From Gammaproteobacteria bacterium (GTDB lineage Bacteria > Pseudomonadota > Gammaproteobacteria > DSM-16500), in assembly GCA_031291175.1 (NCBI GenBank), contig JARLJO010000022.1, forward strand, positions 30,786-94,785: a stretch of 64,000 nt of DNA. The letters run 5' to 3'. The notes below the pieces were generated by a model. That model made no database searches and was not told where the DNA came from. It saw nothing but the letters and a program-made list of their open reading frames with translations. Within the stretch, counting starts at the first letter, position 1, and each line of letters begins with the position of its first letter. A program made the translations under genes and the position numbers. Shown here one piece after another: positions 28,690-37,989 of the stretch.

Positions 28690-28902
28690 ATGGCAGATCG
28701 TGAAAGCGGAACCGTAAAATGGTTTAACAATAGCAAAGGTTATGGGTTTATTCAAAGAGATCAAGGTGGGGATGTATTCGTACACTTCCGCGCTATTCGT
28801 GGTGATGGTTACCGTTCTCTTGAAGAAGGACAACGCGTAGAATTCTCTGTCGCTGACGGCCAAAAAGGCCTGCAAGCAGAAGACGTCTCCGTCGTCGAGT
28901 AA
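28690..28902 (+). CDS. Cold-shock domain protein (CspA family)
   Basis: A 70-residue single cold-shock domain. [15 protein letters not shown] carries RNP1 (KGYGFI) and DVFVHF is RNP2; the fold ends in the [20 protein letters not shown] strand pair. These OB-fold proteins bind single-stranded RNA and DNA and melt secondary structure. GAAGG lies 9 bases before the ATG. The gene is monocistronic, with a terminator-like hairpin right after it. The sequence alone does not tell cold-induced from constitutive paralogues. Confidence 0.95.
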   Translation: MADRESGTVKWFNNSKGYGFIQRDQGGDVFVHFRAIRGDGYRSLEEGQRVEFSVADGQKGLQAEDVSVVE

Positions 28903-28919
28903 GCTGGATATTGTTACTG

Positions 28920-28966
28920 CAACACGTTGCCATGGATTGGGTGACCAATACCAACGCAACGTGTTG
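28920..28966 (+). terminator. Strong hairpin after cspA
   Basis: An 11-bp perfect stem (28920-28930 with 28956-28966) encloses a second small stem ATTGG/CCAAT. A T-rich stretch, ATAATTTTCTTT, follows. It lies 18 bases after the cspA stop. Confidence 0.75.
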
Positions 28967-29210
28967 ATAATTTTCTTTGTGATATCAATTCTTCGCTTTT
29001 CTCCTAAAATTCTTTTGTATTCATCTATCTTTTAAACGATTAAGCGCCTCACTAATCAATCTATCTCTATCCTAAACACGTATTTCTCTAAAAAATAAGT
29101 CATTACAAAAGGTTAGCTAGTATTCTTAAAGTCGTTTCACGACACATTAAAACCGGATGTATTTATTATAATCTCCCAAAAGCCACTAATTATGCTTTGA
29201 AAAATACCTA

Positions 29211-30098
29211 ATGAATTATACAATTTCGCAACATTTTAGGTTTAAAAAAGGCGATGCGGTTGTGAGTAGCGAATCCAAGATAGAAAAAAAATTATTACAT
29301 TACACCGGCAAGGCAATTGGTGATTTCAAAATGATCCAGGCGGGTGACCGCGTCATGGTCTGTCTTTCTGGCGGTAAGGATTCTTATACTTTGCTACGCA
29401 TGTTGATGCTCCTACGTCGTCGCTATAACAAGTTTGAAATTTTTGCTTTCACCCTGGATCAATCCCATCCCGGCTGGAACGATACCGGCATGCGCCAATG
29501 GCTAGAAGCCAACAAGGTGTCCTATAAAATCCTGACCGAAGACACCTACTCAATCGTCAAAGAAAAAATCCCCGAAGGTAACACTTACTGCTCATTATGC
29601 TCGCGTCTTCGTCGCGGCATTATTTATCGGTATGCAGAAGAAAACGGCTTTAACAAAATCGCACTAGGCCACCATCGCGATGATTTAATCACAACACTGT
29701 TAATGTCGATTTTTTACAGCGGCGAAATTCGTTCCATGCCGCCGAAATTATTGAGCGATAATAAGCGTCATATCGTGATTCGTCCCTTAGCCTATTGCCA
29801 GGAAAATGACATCATCACGTACGCCAACGAACAAAGATTCCCCATTATTCCCTGCAACCTTTGTGGCTCACAAGAAACCCTCATGCGTCAACGCGTTAAA
29901 ATGCTAATTCAACAGTTAGCAAAAGAAAATCCAAAAGTCCCAAGCAACATGCTGCATGCTTTAACTAGCGTCAAGCTAAGTCAACTAATGGATAAAAAAC
30001 ATTGGGATTTTAGAGGGCTTGAAAACTTCCAGGAAATCAACAAAGCAGCAGGGGAAGACATGGATTTTGATATCGCCTCAGCAGAACTTGGATTTTAA
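29211..30098 (+). CDS. ttcA: tRNA-cytidine(32) 2-sulfurtransferase
   Basis: A 295-residue enzyme that thiolates C32 in several tRNAs using ATP and a [4Fe-4S] cluster. The PP-loop SGGKDS is at residues 53-58, the first C-x-x-C is [12 protein letters not shown], the second CNLCGSQ, and the HHRDD and GEIRSMPP motifs are those of TtcA. The C-terminal RGLE segment fits. Family members are usually about 280-310 residues. It is monocistronic and convergent with a small unknown gene, the stops being 5 bases apart. Confidence 0.95.
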   Translation: MNYTISQHFRFKKGDAVVSSESKIEKKLLHYTGKAIGDFKMIQAGDRVMVCLSGGKDSYTLLRMLMLLRRRYNKFEIFAFTLDQSHPGWNDTGMRQWLEANKVSYKILTEDTYSIVKEKIPEGNTYCSLCSRLRRGIIYRYAEENGFNKIALGHHRDDLITTLLMSIFYSGEIRSMPPKLLSDNKRHIVIRPLAYCQENDIITYANEQRFPIIPCNLCGSQETLMRQRVKMLIQQLAKENPKVPSNMLHALTSVKLSQLMDKKHWDFRGLENFQEINKAAGEDMDFDIASAELGF

Positions 30099-30103
30099 AT
30101 ATT

Positions 30104-30502
30104 CTAAAATTTGAATGAGGTGTAGTGTAATTCCTGTGTGGTTTCAGGCGCTGCACTCTGAGGGCTCTTTTCGGATGATTTCTTTTGATTGGGGTCGGTA
30201 AATAATACGCCAGAATACAGCAAGCTTAAGCGACGTGTTTCAATAGTGAGACACGGCTCAGCATCGACGCTCTCTAAGTCTGTCAGAAAAGTTTCGTAAT
30301 GAGACCAAGCAGACGTTTGCTCTTCTTGCGAGCATAAATTAATAGCTTCTATCAATTCCCATATCAAGCTCACTTTGGTTTGTAGCACAACAGAAAGTCT
30401 ATAGGTTTGTTCAGAGGTTAAATCATTTTTAAGCAAGCTATCAAAAAAAATTTTCAGGTCGTTACCATAACGAAATTGAGTATAATCAATTTTGCGAAAC
30501 AT
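30104..30502 (-). CDS. Hypothetical protein, 132 aa
   Basis: A soluble helical protein I do not recognise, with a Ser/Gln/Pro-rich tail. I start it at ATG 30502, since AGAGGA lies 7 bases upstream; an ATG 9 codons earlier would overlap the preceding gene. It begins 11 bases after the YgjP-like gene and so is probably the last gene of the rlmD-relA-Hpt-YgjP run. Confidence 0.6.
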   Translation of the reverse strand: MFRKIDYTQFRYGNDLKIFFDSLLKNDLTSEQTYRLSVVLQTKVSLIWELIEAINLCSQEEQTSAWSHYETFLTDLESVDAEPCLTIETRRLSLLYSGVLFTDPNQKKSSEKSPQSAAPETTQELHYTSFKF

Positions 30503-30513
30503 AAAAAAATCCT

Positions 30514-31242
30514 CTAAATTTCTAGCCAAACAGGCATATATTTTTCGGCGTGCTTGATGTCACGACTATTTTCTTTCCATGCAGAATCAAAAGACGCTAC
30601 TAATCGCCAAAACTTGCCTGAATGATTCATGTGAACGGTATGACACAGTTCATGAATAATAATATGATCCAAAAGATGCGCCGGTAAAAAAAGTAATTTG
30701 TAATTCAAGCTGATTGCTTTGTCCGAGGAGCAGCTTCCCCAACGGCTACGCTGACTGCGAATACTGACACGACTGTAAGGTAAGTTTGTGAGAGCACTTA
30801 ATTCATCCAGCCGTTTTGTTAAAATCACGCGCGCTTGATTCTTGGCCCATGCCCCCAGAATTTTTTTAACGGTTTCTTTGTTATCTGTTTTACCTAGCAA
30901 TGCTAACTCTTGATTGGGACGTTTAAACAATCTTAATTTAGCGTTATCCGTTTTGATATAATCAATTTTCCAGATTTGGTTTGCTGCGAGTAAAGCAATC
31001 TCGGTGGGCAGTGTGTGTGAGTCAGTGGATTGCCGTTGGCTTTGAATTTGATTTAAATGTTTTAAAATCCAACTTTTATTGGTCTCTAATATTTCCGGAA
31101 TATTTTTTTGATTAAAACGCATGGGCACCACAAGCTCCAAACCATTTCGGACTGAGGCTTTTAACTTAACATGGCGTGCGCGAGGGCTTTTTTTCAGTGT
31201 AAAAGCGGGTGGCCAAGCGAGTGTGACAATTGAGTTATCCAT
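30514..31242 (-). CDS. YgjP-like M48-type metallopeptidase
   Basis: A 242-residue protein of the YgjP / DUF45 (SprT-like zincin) family. The zinc-binding motif is HELCHTVHMNHSGKFW (HExxH plus a distal His), preceded by the usual RSRWGSCSSDKAISLNYKLL strand and the LPAHLLDHIIIHE helix. The natural substrate of these proteins is not settled. ATG 31242 lies 13 bases after the Hpt stop and is preferred to an overlapping TTG at 31275. It is closely packed with both neighbours, so cotranscription is likely. Confidence 0.88.
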   Translation of the reverse strand: MDNSIVTLAWPPAFTLKKSPRARHVKLKASVRNGLELVVPMRFNQKNIPEILETNKSWILKHLNQIQSQRQSTDSHTLPTEIALLAANQIWKIDYIKTDNAKLRLFKRPNQELALLGKTDNKETVKKILGAWAKNQARVILTKRLDELSALTNLPYSRVSIRSQRSRWGSCSSDKAISLNYKLLFLPAHLLDHIIIHELCHTVHMNHSGKFWRLVASFDSAWKENSRDIKHAEKYMPVWLEI

Positions 31243-31255
31243 GAGCGAGAATTTA

Positions 31256-31618
31256 TTACTCCGTGATGCGACCAATGCGGTCTAGCGCTAAAACCACTTC
31301 ATTTTCAAATTCAGCGAAACAAGAGGTTAGATTTTTGGTTTTATTTTTCTTAACGTCTTTTTCAAATGCGATAATGGTTTTTTTTAAGCGGGGCAGGCCA
31401 CAATAACTGACACCGCCACGCAATTTATGTAAGTGTAACAAGAGCTCGACCGTATTGTGCGTATGAGTCGCTTGAATGATGGCATTCATTTCATCGGGCA
31501 GACTTTTGGCAAATATTTTTAGCATATCAATCGCAAGCACACGATTATTTCCTGCTAATTTAATACCGAGCTCCCAGTCAATCACGGGAGTAGGGTCGGC
31601 GTCAGAATATGTCTTCAT
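31256..31618 (-). CDS. Stand-alone histidine phosphotransfer (Hpt) domain
   Basis: A 120-residue protein that is all Hpt domain. The phospho-accepting helix is HLHKLRGGVSYCGLPRL, with His in the H-K-L-x-G context, in a four-helix bundle. Hpt proteins relay phosphate between hybrid sensor kinases and response regulators in the cytoplasm. In E. coli the hybrid kinase barA, whose C-terminus is an Hpt domain, neighbours rlmD-relA; an orphan Hpt next to relA here is suggestive. No kinase or receiver gene is in the window. Confidence 0.88.
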   Translation of the reverse strand: MKTYSDADPTPVIDWELGIKLAGNNRVLAIDMLKIFAKSLPDEMNAIIQATHTHNTVELLLHLHKLRGGVSYCGLPRLKKTIIAFEKDVKKNKTKNLTSCFAEFENEVVLALDRIGRITE

Positions 31619-31726
31619 GATAGGTACTTCAGCATTATTATGCTCTCATTATCTAGCTTACGAGAATAGGATAAAAGTTGAGAGTAATATTATTCCAAAA
31701 TGAAGAGGAAATACACAAGCTTAATA

Positions 31727-33910
31727 TTATGCGCTCAACCGTTTTGCTTCGATTACCCCTTTCAAATGATGTATTTGTCCCAATAATTCAGTCAGTTGCG
31801 GCAGAGACTTAATCTGGACGGTGATGGTAATCATCATCATATTATTGCGATTAACCGTGGAATTGAGATTCACCAAGTCCATTTTGGCATTGGCAAGCAG
31901 GGTCGTCACTTCCTTCAAGAGGGTATCTTGCGTATGCGCGCGAATCAGAACATCCACATAATATGCCCCAATATGTTGATTGTCCCAATTGACTTGCAAA
32001 AGGCGCTTAGTATCCGTGGGGTCAAGATGCGTCACATTGTTGCAGGTTTTTTTATGAATCGAAACACCGCGACCTTGCGTAATAAAACCTACGACCTCAT
32101 CACCAGGAATGGGTTTGCAGCAACGTGCGATACGCGTCAATAAATCCGTAATCCCGGCAATATTCATGCCTTTGCTTTCTTGCTTTTTATTAGCAAGGTG
32201 GATGACGTTATCTTTATTTTGCGAATGATCAGTCTCAATCAAATGGGTTATTTGAGAAAGGCGCAAATTGCCACGACCGAGAGCGGCTAGCAGTGTGTCT
32301 TCATCTTTTAATTGAAAGTGACTCGCCAGTTTTTGCAAATTGATTTGCACGCCAACACGGGCAAATTCTCGATCTAAAATCCGTTTACCACTTTCAATAT
32401 GCTGATTTAAATCCAGCTGCCTGAACCAGTGCGCGACTTTAGCGCGAGAGCGTGAAGTGGTGATGTAACCAAATTCTGCGTTTAACCAATCGCGACTTGG
32501 AGTGCCATTGGGATTCGTCAAGATTTCAATTTGATCGCCTGTTTTCAACTTATAGGTAAGGGGCACAATGTGGCCGTTAATTTTTGCGCCACGACAATGG
32601 TTGCCCACTTCGCTATGAATTTGGTATGCGCAATCAAGCGGTGTTGCGCCTTCTTGCAAATCTAAAATATCGCCCGTCGGTGTAAAAACATAAACACGGT
32701 CTGTCAAAATCTGATCGTAAGCTGGATTGATTTCTTCATCTTGGGTTGCGACATCACGATGCCAATCCAACAATTGACGTAAGAACACGATTTTGGCTTC
32801 ATACGCGCCGTGAGAGGATTTAGCCTCTTTATATAACCAATGTGCCGCCACGCCGCGTTCAGCTTCTTCATGCATGGTATGCGTGCGTATTTGGATTTCC
32901 AGATTTTTATCATCGGGCCCAACAACGGCAGTGTGAATGGATCGATAACCATTTGGTTTAGGCGTTGTAATATAATCGTCAAATTCTTCAGGAATATGTT
33001 CCCACATGGTATGCACAATACTCAGTGCTGAATAACAATCTTCAATCGTAGGCACTAAAATACGAACAGCACTACTGTCATAAATATCTTTGTAGTCGAC
33101 ATTCTTGCGTTTGGTTTTAGAAAAAATACTATAAATATGTTTTGCACGTCCCGTGACGCTCGCTTTGATCCCGGACTCGTGCATTTTATCTTTGATTTGC
33201 GTAATCGTTAAGTGAATACGCTCCTCTCTGTCGGTGCGACGTTCAGCAAGAAATTTAGCGATTTTTTTATAGGTATCGGGATCACTGTAGTGAAAGGCGA
33301 TATCCTCAAGTTCCCATTTTAGTTGCCCGATACCCAATCGATTAGCAAGCGGTGCATAAATATCCATGGTTTCTTGCGCTATACGTTTTCGTTCCAGAGG
33401 GCTGATCCCTTTGATGCCTCGCATAATGCAGGTACGTTCTGCTAATTTAATAAGTACCACGCGAATATCCGATACCATCGCGAGCAATAGTTTGCGCATT
33501 CTATCGATTTGAATTTGATCGCGAGCTTTTTCAGCATTTTGCAAATTGTGAATGGCGTCCATCTGTTGCACGCCAAGAATTAATTTAGTCGGGCCATCGC
33601 CGAGGCGTTCTTGTACTTTTTCGATAGGTAATTTGGTATGGCGCATACTGCTCATCATGATAGCAGCGGCAACGGCTTCTTGATCGAGCTTTAAGCTCTC
33701 GATTATTTCACCCATCTCTAAGCTTTGCTCTATGCAAGTTTGGCCATAAAAAGTTGAGAGGCCTTTGCTGGATTCTTTGGCAAGCAGACAGGCTTTTTCA
33801 ATGATGCCGGTATTTTGAAGTGGGTAGGCAGCATTAGTTTTTGCGAGCCAGCTCTCAAGATCAATGTCACCATTTTCAAGATATTGAAATTTTTGTTTCA
33901 CTGAGACCAT
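31727..33910 (-). CDS. relA: GTP pyrophosphokinase RelA (stringent response)
   Basis: A 727-residue long RSH enzyme making (p)ppGpp on starved ribosomes. The N-terminal HD region is degenerate (AAIMMSSMRHTKLP where bifunctional enzymes have an HD and E-D pair), so hydrolase activity should be absent. The synthetase domain carries GRAKHIYSI and EEFDDYITTPKPNGYRSIH. It is followed by the TGS domain (DRVYVFTPTGDILDL), helical and Cys-containing zinc-finger parts (ARCCKPIPGDEVVGF) and an ACT/RRM domain. I start at ATG 33910, aligned with E. coli RelA; a TTG 12 codons upstream exists. Downstream of rlmD as in E. coli. Confidence 0.95.
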   Translation of the reverse strand: MVSVKQKFQYLENGDIDLESWLAKTNAAYPLQNTGIIEKACLLAKESSKGLSTFYGQTCIEQSLEMGEIIESLKLDQEAVAAAIMMSSMRHTKLPIEKVQERLGDGPTKLILGVQQMDAIHNLQNAEKARDQIQIDRMRKLLLAMVSDIRVVLIKLAERTCIMRGIKGISPLERKRIAQETMDIYAPLANRLGIGQLKWELEDIAFHYSDPDTYKKIAKFLAERRTDREERIHLTITQIKDKMHESGIKASVTGRAKHIYSIFSKTKRKNVDYKDIYDSSAVRILVPTIEDCYSALSIVHTMWEHIPEEFDDYITTPKPNGYRSIHTAVVGPDDKNLEIQIRTHTMHEEAERGVAAHWLYKEAKSSHGAYEAKIVFLRQLLDWHRDVATQDEEINPAYDQILTDRVYVFTPTGDILDLQEGATPLDCAYQIHSEVGNHCRGAKINGHIVPLTYKLKTGDQIEILTNPNGTPSRDWLNAEFGYITTSRSRAKVAHWFRQLDLNQHIESGKRILDREFARVGVQINLQKLASHFQLKDEDTLLAALGRGNLRLSQITHLIETDHSQNKDNVIHLANKKQESKGMNIAGITDLLTRIARCCKPIPGDEVVGFITQGRGVSIHKKTCNNVTHLDPTDTKRLLQVNWDNQHIGAYYVDVLIRAHTQDTLLKEVTTLLANAKMDLVNLNSTVNRNNMMMITITVQIKSLPQLTELLGQIHHLKGVIEAKRLSA

Positions 33911-34011
33911 AACGGATTGTCCATGTGAGAAAGTAACGGTTGGCAAAACGCCTCTGCCAACCTTACATATTATTATAATCCTTTAGATGTAACCGTGCTG
34001 CTTTTGTCTTT

Positions 34012-35343
34012 TTATTTTTTCTCAAATAAAGCAATGGCTTCAATATGGCTGGTATGAGGAAACATATTGATTACACCAACTTTTTTTAATTTATAGCCTT
34101 GTTCTTTCACCAGAATACCCGCATCTCTTGCCAAGGTAGCAGGATTACATGAAACATAGACGATGCGTTTGGCACCCAGCTTCGGGAAGAGAGCAATAAT
34201 TTCCTTAGCGCCAGTACGCGGTGGATCCAGCAAAATTTTATCGTATTTTTTTTGCATCCAGGCAGGTTGTGCTGCGGGGATCTCAGCTAAATTGGCTGCA
34301 TAAAATGCGGTGTTATGAATATCATTTAGCGTTGCATTGTCTTTAGCGCGGTCAACCATCTCTTGGCTTCCTTCAACACCGACCACTTCTTCTGCGAATC
34401 GTGCTAATGGTAGTGTGAAATTTCCCAAGCCACAAAAGAGATCCAGCACTTTATCAGTTGGTTGTGTATCCAATAATGCTAGCGCTTGCTGAATCATCAA
34501 GGGATTTACTTCACCGTTAACTTGCGTAAAATCCAACGGATGAAATTGCATTTGTAATTGATAATCGGCTAATGCGTAAGTCAGACGATAATTTTGGTCA
34601 TTAGGATAAAGCTTTGAAAAAGGTGCGGGTGAGTTGGGCTGTAAAAAAATCTGGAACTGATATTTTTCACCAAACGCGGCCAATTTTTTTAAGTCTTCAT
34701 CATCAAGATCCACCATGTGGCGAATAACTAACGCGGTGGCATTGTCACCCACAGCCACTTCAATTTGAGGGATTTGCTCAAACTGCTTCAAACTCAATAT
34801 CAGCTGACTGATCTCGGGTAGACGTTCACCAACACTGGGATGCAAGACAGGGCAGGTAACAATCTCGGCAAGATAGCGGCTGGATTTTTCTCGAAAACCG
34901 ACAAACATTTTTTCTTTTTTCTGTACCCAGCGCACACCTAAGCGTGCTTTGCGTCGATAACCCCAAATGTTGCCTGATAAAGGTGGCAAAATGGTTTCTG
35001 GCTCAACATGACCGAAATGTTTTAGTTGTTCTAGTAATGTTTTTTGTTTTAGCTCAATTTGTGCGGACATCGCGAGATGTTGCATGCTGCAACCCCCGCA
35101 AATGCCAAAATGCTCACATCCAGGCTTAACACGTTCAGCGGATGGGCTCATTATCTCCAAAATTTCCCCTTCGTTGTATCGGGGATGTCTTTTGGTGAGC
35201 TTGAAGCTCACTTCTTCTCCGGTGAGCGCGCCACTGATGAAAGTGGTTTTACCATTGAGTGAGGCAATACCGCGACCATCATGGCTCAGGGAATTGATTG
35301 TAGTTGTAATCGGATCAGCAGATAATACACGTTTTCTTTTCAT
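34012..35343 (-). CDS. rlmD: 23S rRNA m5U1939 methyltransferase
   Basis: A 443-residue SAM-dependent methyltransferase. An N-terminal TRAM domain is followed by the [4Fe-4S] cysteines (CEHFGICGGCSMQH, with a distant Cys in EIVTCPVLHP), the SAM motif LDLFCGLGNFTLPLA, and the catalytic Cys in VYVSCNPATLARD. It methylates U1939 of 23S rRNA. It lies 101 bases upstream of relA on the same strand, the same order as in enterobacteria. Divergent from yciO. Confidence 0.95.
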   Translation of the reverse strand: MKRKRVLSADPITTTINSLSHDGRGIASLNGKTTFISGALTGEEVSFKLTKRHPRYNEGEILEIMSPSAERVKPGCEHFGICGGCSMQHLAMSAQIELKQKTLLEQLKHFGHVEPETILPPLSGNIWGYRRKARLGVRWVQKKEKMFVGFREKSSRYLAEIVTCPVLHPSVGERLPEISQLILSLKQFEQIPQIEVAVGDNATALVIRHMVDLDDEDLKKLAAFGEKYQFQIFLQPNSPAPFSKLYPNDQNYRLTYALADYQLQMQFHPLDFTQVNGEVNPLMIQQALALLDTQPTDKVLDLFCGLGNFTLPLARFAEEVVGVEGSQEMVDRAKDNATLNDIHNTAFYAANLAEIPAAQPAWMQKKYDKILLDPPRTGAKEIIALFPKLGAKRIVYVSCNPATLARDAGILVKEQGYKLKKVGVINMFPHTSHIEAIALFEKK

Positions 35344-35435
35344 AGTTATGATTTCATTAGTGAGTTAATGTGACTTTTCGTTTAAAATGCAGCGCTTATA
35401 CATCGAAGGAGCGTTATTATACAAGGAAGGACATC

Positions 35436-36056
35436 ATGAGCCAATTTTTTGTTATTCATCCAGACAATCCGCAATCTCGTCTTATCAAGCAAGCGGCGAC
35501 CATCGTGCAAGAAGGTGGGGTAATCGTCTATCCAACGGACTCAGCTTACGCGATTGGGTGCCAGTTAGCGAATAAAGACGCGCTTGAACGCATACGCAGC
35601 CTGCGTCAATTGGACGAAAAACACAACTTCACCCTCGTTTGTCGTGATTTATCGGAATTGTCGACTTATGCCATCGTGAATAATCCGGCCTTTCGACTGT
35701 TGAAAGCGCATACCCCGGGCCCTTATACCTTTATTTTAAATGCAACGCGTGAAGTGCCTCGCCGCCTATTGCAGCCTAAGCGTAATACCATCGGTTTGCG
35801 CGTGCCAGACAGCAAAATTGTGCGAGCGCTGCTAAATGAATTGAACGAGCCTTTAATGAGTGTGACGCTCTCTTTGCCTGAGCAGGAATATCCATTTATT
35901 GATGCACAAGACATTTACGAGACCCTCGGCAAACGCGTTGATCTTGTCATTGATGGTGGCCCATGTGGAATGACGCCGACGACCGTTGTGGATTTAGTGA
36001 GTGATACCCCGACGATTTTAAGGGTAGGGAAGGGCGATCCAAGAACTTTTATATAA
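35436..36056 (+). CDS. yciO: YciO-family (YrdC/Sua5 domain) protein
   Basis: A 206-residue YrdC-fold protein. Conserved segments are GGVIVYPTDSAYAIGC, then RIRSLRQLDEKHNFTLVC, HTPGPYTFIL and GLRVPD, ending in TILRVGKGD. It is the YciO rather than TsaC/Sua5 branch by its length and its RQLDEKHNFTL segment. TsaC makes threonylcarbamoyl-AMP for tRNA t6A; YciO's own role is less certain. ATG 35436 has AAGGA about 8 bases upstream, so the 22 in-frame codons before it are not coding. Divergent from rlmD. Confidence 0.9.
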   Translation: MSQFFVIHPDNPQSRLIKQAATIVQEGGVIVYPTDSAYAIGCQLANKDALERIRSLRQLDEKHNFTLVCRDLSELSTYAIVNNPAFRLLKAHTPGPYTFILNATREVPRRLLQPKRNTIGLRVPDSKIVRALLNELNEPLMSVTLSLPEQEYPFIDAQDIYETLGKRVDLVIDGGPCGMTPTTVVDLVSDTPTILRVGKGDPRTFI

Positions 36057-36089
36057 AAAAAACCCTCTGCCACTCATCGTGGTAGAGGG
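36055..36089 (-). terminator. Rho-independent terminator pointing to the minus strand
   Basis: An 11-bp perfect stem (36063-36073 with 36079-36089) with a 5-base loop. On the minus strand it is followed by eight T (36062 to 36055), overlapping the yciO stop. On the plus strand no T-run follows. It is a good terminator for a minus-strand transcript, but no minus-strand gene lies upstream of it. It may also serve yciO. Confidence 0.7.
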
Positions 36090-36623
36090 AGTATTATAGG
36101 TTCTAACGCTTTTTCACAGGGATATAACAGTAAATCACGGAAGGACAATAACGATATCCTATTATTAATGCCCACAAATCACCCATTAGCTAGACATAAG
36201 ATCATTAATGGCGGCAAATTACTGACAACTCGCCCGCTACGCGGCGCCGCACGGTCATTTTAGCGTGACGAAAAAGCTATCCCCGCACTAAGGCTATTCC
36301 TGTGCCACTGAAAGCTATTTCAAAGAGTTCTTTAGCTGGCGCTGTGAAATAAAATATCTTTTATCTGTGTAATCAGTCAGATTAACGCTATTTAGGCTTT
36401 CCGTATTTGCAATTAATTAGATCCTTTCTATACTTAACTATGAGTGTTTTAGTAGGGGTTTTGTCCGGAACCGTTCAATAATGATATTAGGAAGCTGTCT
36501 TGTGATATGGTGCGCGAATACCCTTGAAAAAGGGACTGCCTAAAATCTCACACATGCTTCCACTATAAATTTCTCACAGGGTCTCACGAGACACGCTTAC
36601 GAAAACACTCTCTCACTTTTATC
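36090..36623. other. Gene-free region upstream of rocD
   Basis: About 530 bases with no supported reading frame. Small stems such as CCCTT/AAGGG (36531-36544) and GTCTC/GAGAC (near 36581) are scattered through the right half and probably belong to a rocD leader. A TATAAT on the minus strand near 36095-36100 lies just ahead of the minus-strand terminator. I could not match the region to tmRNA, 6S RNA or RNase P. Confidence 0.35.
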
Positions 36624-36651
36624 TCTCTCAAACTCTCTGAGAGAATTTTTT
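36624..36651 (+). terminator. Terminator-like hairpin in the rocD leader
   Basis: TCTCTC (36624-36629) pairs with GAGAGA (36639-36644), followed by A and six T. It lies 72 bases before the rocD start with no gene upstream on this strand, so it may be an attenuator. Confidence 0.4.
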
Positions 36652-36723
36652 CTCCTCCTTCCTTCTTGTTATGCTCTTTCTAAAGAGTTATAAATTATGT
36701 TACACAATTCTTAGGAAGCCTTT

Positions 36724-37953
36724 ATGAATAAAACAATCGAATCAGAACGTTTATATGGCGCGAATAATTATCACCCATTACCAGTCGTTCTTGTTCGAGG
36801 TGAGGGCATCTATGTTTGGGATGATGCGGGCAATCGTTATACGGACATGATGAGTGCTTATTCTGCGGTGAGTCATGGTCATTGTCATCCTCGCTTGGTG
36901 AAAGCATTAACCGATCAAGCACACACCCTCGCTATTGTTTCCCGCGCTTTCTACACAGATAAACTCGGTCTTTTTCTCAAAAAAATATGCGAAGTCACAG
37001 GGCTTTCAAAAGCGCTTCCCATGAATACAGGTGCCGAAGCGGTTGAAACGGCGCTGAAAGCGGCACGCAAATGGGCTTACACCGTCAAAAAAGTCCCTAG
37101 CGATCAAGCGGAAATTATTATTTGCCGAGGTAATTTTCATGGCAGAACTATTGCTATTGTGGGTATGTCAAGCGAGCCTCAATATCGATCAGGCTTCGGG
37201 CCTTTTCCACCTGGATTTAAGCAGATTCCCTATGGTGATATTAAAGCACTCGCAGAAGCCATCACGCCCAATACAGCAGCTTTTTTAGTAGAGCCCATTC
37301 AAGGTGAAAACGGTATCATTGTGCCGCCAGCCGGTTATTTAAAAGCCTGTGCTGAGCTGTGTCAGAAAAATAATGTGCTTTTAATCACCGATGAAATTCA
37401 AACCGGCATGGGAAGAACCGGAAAGTTTTTAGCCTCGGAACACGATGGTATAACGCCAGACTGTGTCGTACTCGGCAAAGCCTTAGGTGGTGGCTTATTG
37501 CCTGTCTCATTGTTTCTCAGTAAAAAAGAAGTAATGGACGTTTTTACACCAGGTGATCATGGCAGTACATTTGGTGGCAACCAGTTGGCAGCGGTTGTTG
37601 GGTTAACGGCTATTGATGTTTTGTTAGAAGAAAACCTGATCGAGCAGGCAGCTAAATTAGGTGACTATTTAATGAAACGTTTGCGTGAACTGAAGTCACC
37701 TTTAATCACTGAGATCCGAGGTAAGGGGTTACTAGTTGGCTTGGAGATTAATCCAAGTTATTATTCCGCACGTGAACTTTGCCTGAAGCTGATGAAGCAG
37801 GGCGTTTTAACAAAAGAGACACACGGCACAGTGATTCGATTAGCGCCGCCCCTGATCATTACTCAGGAACAACTTGATGTGGTTATTGATGCAATTTCTC
37901 ACGTTTTAACCGAAGCGGAGCAGGAAAAGAAAAGTGCGCTTGGTGAAGCATAA
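36724..37953 (+). CDS. rocD: Ornithine aminotransferase
   Basis: A 409-residue PLP-dependent class III aminotransferase that converts ornithine and 2-oxoglutarate to glutamate semialdehyde and glutamate. Specific marks are MMSAYSAVSHGHCHPRLVKA, MNTGAEAVETALKAARKW, CRGNFHGRTIAIVGMS, EPIQGENGIIVPPAGYL, the LLITDEIQTGMGRTG Asp motif and VVLGKALGGGLLPVS with the PLP-binding Lys. Length and these segments match ornithine-oxo-acid transaminases better than acetylornithine or GABA enzymes. Monocistronic or leading a pair with the Sel1 gene, 36 bases downstream. Confidence 0.93.
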   Translation: MNKTIESERLYGANNYHPLPVVLVRGEGIYVWDDAGNRYTDMMSAYSAVSHGHCHPRLVKALTDQAHTLAIVSRAFYTDKLGLFLKKICEVTGLSKALPMNTGAEAVETALKAARKWAYTVKKVPSDQAEIIICRGNFHGRTIAIVGMSSEPQYRSGFGPFPPGFKQIPYGDIKALAEAITPNTAAFLVEPIQGENGIIVPPAGYLKACAELCQKNNVLLITDEIQTGMGRTGKFLASEHDGITPDCVVLGKALGGGLLPVSLFLSKKEVMDVFTPGDHGSTFGGNQLAAVVGLTAIDVLLEENLIEQAAKLGDYLMKRLRELKSPLITEIRGKGLLVGLEINPSYYSARELCLKLMKQGVLTKETHGTVIRLAPPLIITQEQLDVVIDAISHVLTEAEQEKKSALGEA

Positions 37954-37989
37954 ATTTTTTAGGGTTATTTTTTTACAGGGAGTTAGGGT

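Noticed and set aside
36090..36720. tmRNA, 6S RNA or RNase P RNA
   Set aside because: I looked for the conserved ends and cores of these RNAs on both strands and found none.
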